Assembly (NCBI GenBank): GCA_023135745.1
Contig: JAGLSM010000164.1
Span: forward strand, 1-5,226
Length of the DNA stretch: 5,226 nucleotides
Source of the DNA: Spirochaetota bacterium
GTDB lineage: Bacteria > Spirochaetota > JAGLSM01
Direction of reading: 5' to 3'
Shown here: positions 1 through 5,226 of the stretch, piece by piece
Layout of the letters: each line of letters begins with the position of its first letter
How positions within the stretch are numbered: position 1 is the first letter of the stretch
Position numbers and translations under genes: made by a program
The notes under the pieces: model-generated
Told to the model about the DNA's origin: nothing
Databases searched by the model: none
What the model saw: the letters and a program-made list of their open reading frames with translations, nothing else

Positions 1-971
1 ATATTAAAATGTTTTCCTTCTTCTTTTTCCGTTATGTTTAGAACCCCGATTGATTTTTCATTGGTCTGCATTAATACAGAAATAAATGATTTGGTTTTAT
101 AACGCTGGCTTTTGTTTTTACCAAATCTGGGGTCTTTTTCTATGTTTTCTGTAAATATGGATTTTTTGCTTTGGAAGACTTTTGATGAGATTTCATCATT
201 GAATTTAACTTCGACTTTTTTCAGGATATTTTTATCAATTCCTATCGCGGCATGAATTTTTAATTTATGCTCATCTTTGTTATATAGCATAATCGAACAT
301 TTCTTGCAATTCATTACTCTGGCGACTATTTTAAGGTCATGGTTAAGAATATTGGAAGTATCTTCATTTGATATTGCCAGCTGGCTTATTTCATAAAGAG
401 CGGAGAGTTCATCAGCCCTCATCTTGATTTTATCGTAAAGTTTACGGTTGGTAAGAGAAATAGCAGCCTGTTCAGTCATTGCCATTAAAAGAAGCATATC
501 GTCATCGTTGAATGAATCCCTGTCTATTGAATTAATTGCTTCAAGAACTCCGATTATTTTACCTTCGGTTTTCATAGGAACACAAATGATGTTTTTTGTT
601 GTTGTCTGGGTTTTTATGTCTGCTTCCTTGAAAACTCTCGGATCATCCTGTGCATTATTGATCATCATGGCTTCACCGGTTTGGGCAACCAATCCTGCAA
701 TACCCTTACCCATCGGAATTTCAATTTTTTTAAGAATTGAGCTTTTATCTCCTTTTGTGACGTTGAAAGTCAGTACATTTTTTTCCTCATTTACCAGCAT
801 CAAGGAGCTGCCTTCAGTGTTCAGCAGGAATTTTGTGCTGTCCATAATCAGATCAAGCAGGGTGTCAAGTTCCATTAATGAGTTTATCTTTTTATTAATA
901 CTCATTAGTGAATATAGCTTAAAAGCGGAAAGCTGGTCATAGATATCGTTATTTTCGGGATCGCCGGGCAC
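1..971 (-). CDS. Tandem GAF-domain sensory protein, 3' end outside the window
   Basis: The minus strand is open from a GTG at 969-971 to the window edge, giving 323 residues without a stop. Two GAF domains can be seen. GAF1 spans about residues 38-174, with IPMGKGIAGLVAQTGE near 85-100 and VPMKTEGKIIGVLEAIN near 131-147. GAF2 starts about residue 205 and includes KSFISVLMQTNEKSIGVLN near 294-312. A charged helix (about 165-203) joins them, as is usual for signalling helices between GAF domains. There is no signal peptide or membrane segment, so the protein is probably cytoplasmic. GAF domains bind small ligands or respond to redox or cyclic nucleotides; the ligand cannot be read here. An output domain (histidine kinase, GGDEF, HD-GYP or PP2C phosphatase) probably lies past the left edge, but this is inference. 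The GTG start is well supported: an in-frame TAA lies three codons upstream and AAGGA sits 6 bases before it. The gene is divergent from murT. Confidence 0.9.
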   Translation of the reverse strand, partial: MPGDPENNDIYDQLSAFKLYSLMSINKKINSLMELDTLLDLIMDSTKFLLNTEGSSLMLVNEEKNVLTFNVTKGDKSSILKKIEIPMGKGIAGLVAQTGEAMMINNAQDDPRVFKEADIKTQTTTKNIICVPMKTEGKIIGVLEAINSIDRDSFNDDDMLLLMAMTEQAAISLTNRKLYDKIKMRADELSALYEISQLAISNEDTSNILNHDLKIVARVMNCKKCSIMLYNKDEHKLKIHAAIGIDKNILKKVEVKFNDEISSKVFQSKKSIFTENIEKDPRFGKNKSQRYKTKSFISVLMQTNEKSIGVLNITEKEEGKHFN

Positions 972-977
972 TGTTTT

Positions 978-982
978 TCCTT
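978..982 (-). promoter_or_regulatory. Ribosome binding site of the GAF gene (supports its GTG start)
   Basis: On the minus strand AAGGA lies 6 bases upstream of the GTG at 969-971. The in-frame TAA overlaps the first base or two of this site, so no earlier start is possible, and the next in-frame ATG would cut about 22 residues. The site therefore fixes the GTG as the likely start. Confidence 0.65.
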
Positions 983-989
983 AAACTGA

Positions 990-1017
990 TTGACTTTGTT
1001 TTTTAAATATATATTAT
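990..1017 (+). promoter_or_regulatory. Candidate sigma-70 promoter for murT-gatD
   Basis: TTGACT (990-995) and TATTAT (1012-1017) are separated by 16 bases, each one base from the consensus hexamer. A transcript would begin near 1024 and give a leader of roughly 85-90 bases before the preferred murT ATG at 1111. The surrounding DNA is very AT-rich, which raises the chance of a spurious -10 match. Confidence 0.42.
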
Positions 1018-1044
1018 TTTATCGGAATGATTTGATTTTTGCAA
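1016..1044 (-). promoter_or_regulatory. Candidate sigma-70 promoter for the GAF gene
   Basis: On the minus strand TTGCAA (1039-1044) and TAAAAT (1016-1021) are separated by 17 bases. The -10 differs from consensus at one base and the -35 at two. Transcription would start near 1009, about 38 bases before the GTG. Its -10 overlaps the -10 of the plus-strand candidate by two bases (1016-1017), so RNA polymerase could probably not occupy both at once. Confidence 0.42.
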
Positions 1045-1062
1045 GATCATTATTCTGCAAAA
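1037..1062. promoter_or_regulatory. Operator-like inverted repeat in the divergent control region
   Basis: TTTTGCA (1037-1043) and TGCAAAA (1056-1062) form a perfect inverted repeat with 7-base arms and a 12-base spacer. It covers the -35 of the minus-strand candidate promoter and lies in the leader of the plus-strand one. A dimeric regulator bound here could affect both genes; alternatively the murT leader could form a weak 7-bp hairpin. No regulator family can be named from the motif, and AT-rich arms weaken its significance. Confidence 0.3.
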
Positions 1063-1110
1063 TTTATATATTATTTTTATCTATTAATAGTCAGCATGGA
1101 TGATAATTGC

Positions 1111-2493
1111 ATGTTTATAATAATTACTGTTTTAATTGGCAAAATTCTCATTTTTCTGTCCAGAAAACTCCATATAGGCGGGGGTTCGACATTTCCCGGA
1201 AGAGTGGCTATTAAACTTTATCCTCAACTTATTAAACGCCTTTCAAGGCAGTTTTCATCCGGATGTGTGATTGTGACAGCTACTAACGGAAAGACAACAA
1301 CAACCAGAATGATAGCCTCAGGATTGAAACATGCGGGAAAGAGTCTGGTATATAATATATCCGGCGCGAATATGCGAAGCGGTATCGCGACATCCTTGAT
1401 TGAATCGGCAACGCTTTTGGGCAGGATGAATTACGATATCGGCCTATTTGAGGTTGATGAGGGCGTTTTTCCATCATTGGTGAAGGATCTTAATCCCAGG
1501 ATTGTACTTATTGGTAATTTTTTCAGGGATCAGCTGGACCGTTACGGTGAGGTTGCGATACTTGCTTCAAAAATTAAAAATGCTCTTGATACCCTTAAAG
1601 ATAAACCGCATCTTATATTAAATGCTGATGATCCCATGGTAGCTCATATAGGTGAACATGGGGATTTCCAAAAAACTTATTTTGGGATTGATGATAAAAA
1701 ACTTGATATAAAGGGGCAAACCACAGAATCGGATATTAACTACTGTGTTGTTTGTAATTCTTTTCTTGAATACAGGGTAAAGTATATAGGGCATTTGGGC
1801 GATTTTTATTGTCCAAAATGTTCTTTTTGCCGTCCGTCAACTGATTTTACCGCTAAATCTATTAAAAATGAGGGATTTGACGGACAGAAATTTGATCTTC
1901 AGATTTCAAAGCATAAGAGAATTTTATTTAATCTTGGAATTCCCGGCGAACATTCTGTTTACAATACACTTGCCGCGGTATCCTTACTTCATAAGCTTGA
2001 TATTCATCCTGAAACTTTAACAGGTCTTTTTGCCGAATTCAGACCTCCTTATGGACGGTATGAAAAATTTATTATTGATAAGAAATCAGTATATATGATT
2101 CTTATTAAAAACCCGGCAGGAGCTAATGTGATTTTAAGAACAATATCGCGTCTTAAACATAAAGGCAGTTTTCTATTTATGCTCAATGACCTTCCAGCAG
2201 ACGGCAGGGACGTGTCCTGGATTTTTGACGCACATTTTGAATTAATAAATAATCTAAAGTCAGCGGTTGCCGGTGGAAGAAGAGCTGAGGATATGGCTCT
2301 AAGACTTGTCTATGCGGGAGTCAAAAAAAATAAAATTTCAATTGAGCATGATTACGGGAAGGCTCTTGATAAGGCAATAAATAGTGTAAATCCCGGAGGC
2401 AAACTATTTTTGCTGCCTACCTATACAGCTATGCACAGCGTCAGAGCTGAGCTTGCCAAGAGAACTTCAGTATCAGAGTTTTGGAAGGATTGA
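1111..2493 (+). CDS. murT: Lipid II isoglutaminyl synthase, MurT subunit (Mur ligase-like, DUF1727)
   Basis: MurT binds lipid II and ATP and uses ammonia from GatD to convert D-Glu of the stem peptide to D-isoglutamine, at the cytoplasmic face of the membrane. From the ATG at 1111 it has 460 residues, slightly longer than Staphylococcus aureus MurT as I recall it (about 437). Visible in order: a hydrophobic N-terminal helix (2-16), GGGSTFPG, the P-loop ATNGKTTTT (57-65), the Mur middle-domain motif FFRDQLDRYGE (137-147), a CxxC-x18-CxxC zinc ribbon (Cys212, 215, 234, 237) plus an extra Cys240, NPAG (334-337), and the C-terminal ADGRDVSW (363-370), the region that contributes an aspartate to the GatD active site in studied pairs. 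I chose 1111 because its N-terminus aligns with known MurT. ATG 1096 and TTG 1039 are in frame and would add 5 or 24 residues; none of the three has a strong Shine-Dalgarno site. The stop overlaps the gatD start by one base. Confidence 0.95.
   Translation: MFIIITVLIGKILIFLSRKLHIGGGSTFPGRVAIKLYPQLIKRLSRQFSSGCVIVTATNGKTTTTRMIASGLKHAGKSLVYNISGANMRSGIATSLIESATLLGRMNYDIGLFEVDEGVFPSLVKDLNPRIVLIGNFFRDQLDRYGEVAILASKIKNALDTLKDKPHLILNADDPMVAHIGEHGDFQKTYFGIDDKKLDIKGQTTESDINYCVVCNSFLEYRVKYIGHLGDFYCPKCSFCRPSTDFTAKSIKNEGFDGQKFDLQISKHKRILFNLGIPGEHSVYNTLAAVSLLHKLDIHPETLTGLFAEFRPPYGRYEKFIIDKKSVYMILIKNPAGANVILRTISRLKHKGSFLFMLNDLPADGRDVSWIFDAHFELINNLKSAVAGGRRAEDMALRLVYAGVKKNKISIEHDYGKALDKAINSVNPGGKLFLLPTYTAMHSVRAELAKRTSVSEFWKD
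2483..2489 (+). promoter_or_regulatory. Ribosome binding site of gatD inside the murT 3' end
   Basis: The purine run GGAAGGA lies in the last murT codons, ending 3 bases before the gatD ATG at 2493. The spacing is short if the whole run pairs, and 5 bases if only GGAAG pairs. With the overlapping stop and start (TGATG), this indicates translational coupling. Confidence 0.6.
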
Positions 2494-3323
2494 TGAAAAA
2501 AATTATATTAAACATAGGATATCTGTATCCCACATTGATGAATCTCTACGGAGACAGGGGTAATGTAACCGCACTAAGTTACAGAGCATCCCTGAGAGGC
2601 ATTGAAACCAATGTTATTCCGCTTCGCCCGGGTGATAAAATTCCCAAAAAAAAGATTCATGTTTTTTTTATGGGGGGCGGGCAGGATAAGGAACAGACCC
2701 TCATTTATAAGGATTTTATAAATTTAAAGGGTCAAATACTCAAAGATGAGATTGAATCGGGGACCGCGTTTCTTGCTGTTTGCGGAGGTTATCAACTCTT
2801 AGGGCATTCCTATGAGGTTTTTAACGGTGAAAAAATAAAGGGTATCGGCGCTCTTGATGTATATACTGAAGCTGGAAAAAACAGATCAATCGGCAATATA
2901 CTTATTGATGCTGATTTATACGGGAAAAAATTTGAAGTCATAGGTTTTGAAAACCATGGAGGACGAACATTTCTTGGTAAAACAGTTAAACCGCTCGGCA
3001 AAGTTATAATCGGCGGAGGTAATAATGCCTCTGATGGTACCGAAGGTGCTGTATATAAAAATACGATAGCTACATATCTTCATGGACCCATACTTCCTAA
3101 AAACCCGTTGTTAACCGATTTTCTGATTGAAAGAGGCTTGTCTAATTATAATAAGGGTTTTACACTTGATTCTGTTAAAATTCTTAAAAATGAGAAAAAT
3201 ACAGCAAAAAAACCAGTTGTTTCTTCACCTGTTTCTTCAATAGAGGAAATAGCTTTTTCTTCTGTTAGAGAAATTATTATCTCTGAAAAGAATAAAAAAA
3301 GGGAATTATTTAAAAGGAATTAA
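2493..3323 (+). CDS. gatD: Lipid II isoglutaminyl synthase, glutaminase subunit GatD
   Basis: GatD hydrolyses glutamine and passes ammonia to MurT for amidation of lipid II. It is a class I glutamine amidotransferase of the CobB/CobQ-like (GATase_3) type. Visible landmarks of the 276-residue protein: LYPTLMNLYGDRGNV near the N-terminus (11-25), FFMGGGQDKEQ (58-68), the nucleophile elbow AVCGGYQLLG with Cys97, NRSIGN (130-135; its Arg131 matches a substrate-binding Arg in S. aureus GatD), GFENHGGRT (151-159) and TYLHGPILPKNP with the catalytic His197. No Glu follows the His two residues later as in the usual Cys-His-Glu triad; in this family MurT supplies the third, acidic residue. The catalytic part ends near residue 216-228, leaving a Lys/Ser-rich tail of about 46 residues beyond the family's usual length (S. 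aureus about 243). The ATG at 2493 is preferred over a TTG at 2481 because MKKIILNIGYLYP matches known N-termini. The stop overlaps the convergent kinase gene by 4 bases. Confidence 0.95.
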   Translation: MKKIILNIGYLYPTLMNLYGDRGNVTALSYRASLRGIETNVIPLRPGDKIPKKKIHVFFMGGGQDKEQTLIYKDFINLKGQILKDEIESGTAFLAVCGGYQLLGHSYEVFNGEKIKGIGALDVYTEAGKNRSIGNILIDADLYGKKFEVIGFENHGGRTFLGKTVKPLGKVIIGGGNNASDGTEGAVYKNTIATYLHGPILPKNPLLTDFLIERGLSNYNKGFTLDSVKILKNEKNTAKKPVVSSPVSSIEEIAFSSVREIIISEKNKKRELFKRN

Positions 3324-4858
3324 ACTTGGTCTGTCTTCATAATCTTTTTTACAAGTGTTATAAGTTCATTGAGCTGGAATGGTTTTGAAAGGCAGTAGTA
3401 GTGGTCCATGTTTTCAAAATCCTCTTTAAGATGATCCGTAATTGCCTGGCCTGATATAATGATGATAGTTCCCTGATCGGGAATCTCTCTAATTTTTTTT
3501 GCGGCTTCAATACCGCCTATTCCTTTCATCAGGTAATCAATAAATATGATGTCGAATTTATTTTTTTTACATAATTTCAGACCTTCTTCCCCGGATGATA
3601 CAGTTATTGTTTTTATATCGTAATTGGAAAGAGCATCAGAAAGAAAAGTCCGGTATACTTTCTCATCATCTATTATCAGGGCTGATGCTGAAATATGGAC
3701 AGTTTTATTTTGCTCGTCTTCACGCTCCTTTTCAGGGGACTGGTTTTTCTTCGAATAAACAGGAAGTTTTATCAGAAAACTTGTTCCTTCTTCTGATGAT
3801 TTAGTGAGTTCGATGCTCCCGTTGTGTGAATTGACTATACCGTAAACTATAGATAATCCTAAGCCGCTTCCTATGGATTCTCCGCCTGCAAAAGCACCTT
3901 TTGTTGTAAAAAACGGATCAAATATTCTTTCATGATACTCTTCAGGAATTCCCTGACCTGTATCTGATAGAAGCATCTCTACCTGGTTATCGTATTTCCT
4001 TGTTTCAAGAATAATTTGTCTTGAAGATGTTAGTTCTTTATCCGCGATTGAATGTATTGAATTCTGAAGGAGGTTTGTTACAACCTGGAGGAGTTTATTA
4101 TATTCAACCTTAACTTCCAGGGTTTGATCTGCGTTATTAATAATTTCAATATTGTGTTTTTCTATTAATTCAGATGCAAGCATCAGACTGTGACTAATGC
4201 AGCTGGACAGATCCGCGGTTGCATCCGGATTTATTTTATTGGATGAAAAAAGCATAATGTTCTCGGTTAATTCCCTGGCCCGGAAACAGCTGCTTTCGAT
4301 TATTTTCAACGCCTTATTAGTCATAGTTAAGTCTGAAGGATTCATTAAGGCAAGTTGTGTATATCCCAGCATGCCGCCTATAAGATTATTGAATTCATGA
4401 GCTATTCCCGATGCAAGTTGTCCAAGCCCTGCCAGCTTCTCAACATGGATCATTTGGTCCTGCAGGTTTTTTATCCTGAGGAGAACCTGGATTTTTGCAA
4501 GAAGTTCCTTGTTTTTAAATGGTTTTATTAAAAAATCATCAGCGCCGAGTTTAAGACCCATGATTTTTTCTTCTATAGATGATTTTCCTGAAATAATAAT
4601 GATTGGAATATAGCGTAGAAGTTTATCGGATTTTAAAATTCTACAGACTTCATATCCATCAATACCTTCCATCATTAGATCAAGTAGTATCAGGTCTGCA
4701 GTATTTCCATTTTTAAGAGATTCTATTGCTGAATCTCCATCCAGATATGTTGTACAGGTATAGCCTTCGTTTACAAGCAGCATTTTAAGAAATTCAGATG
4801 TATTGTCATCATCTTCAATAATTACAATCTCTGCTTTTATTGGCCGGCCTTCAACCAT
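3320..4858 (-). CDS. Cytoplasmic hybrid histidine kinase (REC-HisKA-HATPase-REC)
   Basis: The 512-residue protein has an N-terminal receiver (about 9-127; acidic pocket Glu15/Asp16/Asp17, phosphoacceptor Asp60 in LILLD, Ser90, Lys112 in IKPF), a short helical linker, a HisKA dimerisation domain with the H-box HEFNN (His154), a HATPase domain (N-box NLLQN 262-266, G1 box DTGQGIP 299-305, F-box FDPFFTTK 313-320, G2 box GSGLGLS 330-336) and a C-terminal receiver (about 392-508; Asp397/Asp398, phosphoacceptor Asp441, Ser469, Lys492 in SKPF). Every residue needed for autophosphorylation and phosphotransfer is present. There is no membrane segment, PAS, GAF or HAMP domain, so its input is probably phosphorylation of the first receiver by another kinase. 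No output response regulator or Hpt protein is seen here, so partners are unknown. The ATG at 4856-4858 has AAAGGA 7 bases upstream. The cyclophilin gene lies upstream on the same strand, 102 bases away. Confidence 0.95.
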   Translation of the reverse strand: MVEGRPIKAEIVIIEDDDNTSEFLKMLLVNEGYTCTTYLDGDSAIESLKNGNTADLILLDLMMEGIDGYEVCRILKSDKLLRYIPIIIISGKSSIEEKIMGLKLGADDFLIKPFKNKELLAKIQVLLRIKNLQDQMIHVEKLAGLGQLASGIAHEFNNLIGGMLGYTQLALMNPSDLTMTNKALKIIESSCFRARELTENIMLFSSNKINPDATADLSSCISHSLMLASELIEKHNIEIINNADQTLEVKVEYNKLLQVVTNLLQNSIHSIADKELTSSRQIILETRKYDNQVEMLLSDTGQGIPEEYHERIFDPFFTTKGAFAGGESIGSGLGLSIVYGIVNSHNGSIELTKSSEEGTSFLIKLPVYSKKNQSPEKEREDEQNKTVHISASALIIDDEKVYRTFLSDALSNYDIKTITVSSGEEGLKLCKKNKFDIIFIDYLMKGIGGIEAAKKIREIPDQGTIIIISGQAITDHLKEDFENMDHYYCLSKPFQLNELITLVKKIMKTDQV

Positions 4859-4865
4859 CCAGGAG

Positions 4866-4871
4866 TCCTTT
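4866..4871 (-). promoter_or_regulatory. Ribosome binding site of the hybrid kinase gene
   Basis: On the minus strand AAAGGA lies 7 bases upstream of the ATG at 4856-4858, which supports that start. Confidence 0.65.
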
Positions 4872-4880
4872 GAAAAATTG

Positions 4881-4898
4881 CCTGATAATTCTATCAGG
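4881..4898. repeat. Short perfect inverted repeat upstream of the kinase gene
   Basis: CCTGATA and TATCAGG form a perfect 7-bp stem around a 4-base loop. In minus-strand RNA it lies just before the kinase ribosome binding site and is followed by CAATTTTT. It could act as a weak terminator or attenuator, or as an operator; the stem is short and the T run is offset by three bases. Its last two bases (4897-4898) also start the arm of the larger inverted repeat. Confidence 0.5.
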
Positions 4899-4941
4899 GG
4901 ATGTTATAAAAGCCCGTTTATGCGGTTTTTATGACATCCCC
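4897..4941. repeat. Long inverted repeat (hairpin) between cyclophilin and kinase genes
   Basis: The arms GGGGATGTTATAAAA (4897-4911) and TTTTATGACATCCCC (4927-4941) pair over 15 positions with one imperfect pair, a T-G wobble if read as plus-strand RNA and a C-A mismatch if read as minus-strand RNA. The top can close in two ways: GCC with GGT (4912-4914/4924-4926) or CCG with CGG (4914-4916/4923-4925). The element begins 19 bases after the cyclophilin stop. Neither side has a U tract, so it is not a classical intrinsic terminator. It could stabilise the 3' end of the cyclophilin mRNA, or be a REP- or MITE-like repeat; copy number in the genome would decide. Confidence 0.65.
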
Positions 4942-4960
4942 CAATCAATGAATTATAGAC

Positions 4961-5226
4961 TTACATCAGTACAATATCAATGATTTTAATATCTGTTTTT
5001 GGTTTCTTTTTGGAATCTACCGGAACATTTGAAATCTTATCGACTATTTTAATGCCGTCAGTTATGGCTCCAAATACAGTATGTTTTCCATCGAGCCATG
5101 AAGTATCAACAACATTGATAAAAAACTGGCTGCCGTTTGTACTAGGCCCTGAATTGGCCATGGCTAAGAGCCCTTTCCGGTCGAATTTAATTTCCGGAGT
5201 GACCTCATCTTCAAATTTACCTCCCC
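4961..5226 (-). CDS. Cyclophilin-type peptidyl-prolyl cis-trans isomerase, 5' part outside the window
   Basis: The visible 87 C-terminal residues are a clear cyclophilin, an enzyme that speeds cis-trans isomerisation of Xaa-Pro bonds during protein folding. The frame stays open to the right edge, so the gene continues upstream; the Met at 5159-5161 is internal, because [21 protein letters not shown] and then NGSQFFI read through it in the family order. The active-site part seen includes Gln and Phe of SQFFI and the Trp and His of [10 protein letters not shown], corresponding to Gln111, Phe113, Trp121 and His126 of human cyclophilin A. The catalytic Arg (Arg55 in cyclophilin A) lies in the missing half. 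Whether the protein is cytoplasmic or exported cannot be told without the N-terminus. The tail ends [10 protein letters not shown], normal for the family. It may be co-transcribed with the kinase gene downstream. Confidence 0.93.
   Translation of the reverse strand, partial: GGKFEDEVTPEIKFDRKGLLAMANSGPSTNGSQFFINVVDTSWLDGKHTVFGAITDGIKIVDKISNVPVDSKKKPKTDIKIIDIVLM

Noticed and set aside
448..942. A 164-codon open frame on the plus strand with hydrophobic stretches.
   Set aside because: It lies entirely opposite the GAF gene, whose minus-strand reading shows two coherent GAF domains, a ribosome binding site and a start; the plus-strand translation resembles no family I know.
1283..1477. Short minus-strand open frame within murT.
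   Set aside because: It is antisense to the conserved P-loop and middle domain of MurT and shows no recognisable motif.
1111..2493. Another Mur ligase, folylpolyglutamate synthase or cyanophycin synthetase.
   Set aside because: The Cys4 ribbon, the FRDQLDRYGE motif and the DUF1727 region with ADGRDVSW are specific to MurT.
2810..3001. Short minus-strand open frame within gatD.
   Set aside because: It is antisense to the conserved GatD core and has no motif or ribosome binding site of note.
2493..3323. Cobyric acid synthase (CobQ) or cobyrinate a,c-diamide synthase (CobB).
   Set aside because: The amidotransferase fold is shared, but the protein lacks the N-terminal ATP-binding domain of CobB/CobQ and is overlapped by MurT, which identifies it as GatD.
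3595..4400. Two short plus-strand open frames (3595-3804 and 4197-4400) within the kinase gene.
   Set aside because: Both are antisense to well-conserved kinase domains and show no protein-family signal.
4897..4941. Rho-independent terminator.
   Set aside because: The stem is strong but no U tract follows on either strand, so I list it as an inverted repeat instead.
4961..5161. Independent small protein starting at the Met at 5159-5161.
   Set aside because: The frame continues upstream with cyclophilin residues to the window edge, so this Met is internal to a longer gene.

Overview
The window is an AT-rich stretch of ordinary bacterial chromosome with five protein genes and very little intergenic space. 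From left to right it holds: the 5' part of a tandem-GAF sensory protein (minus strand, running off the left edge); a short divergent control region (about 972-1110); the pair murT-gatD (plus strand), whose start and stop codons overlap; a cytoplasmic hybrid histidine kinase (minus strand), whose 3' end overlaps gatD by 4 bases; a 102-base spacer with two inverted repeats that share bases; and the 3' part of a cyclophilin-type peptidyl-prolyl isomerase (minus strand, running off the right edge). I see no tRNA, rRNA, CRISPR array, insertion sequence or phage gene.

The clearest biology is the murT-gatD pair. GatD is a glutaminase that supplies ammonia, and MurT is a Mur-ligase-like ATPase. Together they amidate the D-Glu of the lipid II stem peptide to D-isoglutamine. 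Both proteins carry their diagnostic motifs: in MurT the P-loop, a Cys4 ribbon, and the FRDQLDRYGE and ADGRDVSW motifs; in GatD the nucleophile in CGGYQ and the His in YLHGP. The one-base overlap fits an enzyme complex made from a single mRNA.

The other genes are sensory or housekeeping. The GAF protein is divergent from murT and appears to share the control region with it. The kinase has the order REC-HisKA-HATPase-REC and no membrane segment, so it probably takes its signal from an upstream kinase by phosphotransfer. Nothing in the sequence proves that the signalling genes control the lipid II genes.

The organism cannot be named from this window. MurT/GatD is best known from Firmicutes and Actinobacteria, whereas a cytoplasmic REC-first hybrid kinase beside a multi-GAF protein is more the style of delta-proteobacteria (Desulfobacterota), spirochaetes and similar environmental Gram-negatives. 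That mismatch, the two inverted repeats near the right edge, the compact divergent control region with a dyad, and the long GatD tail are the points most worth a second look. I did not find a convincing undescribed multi-gene system here.
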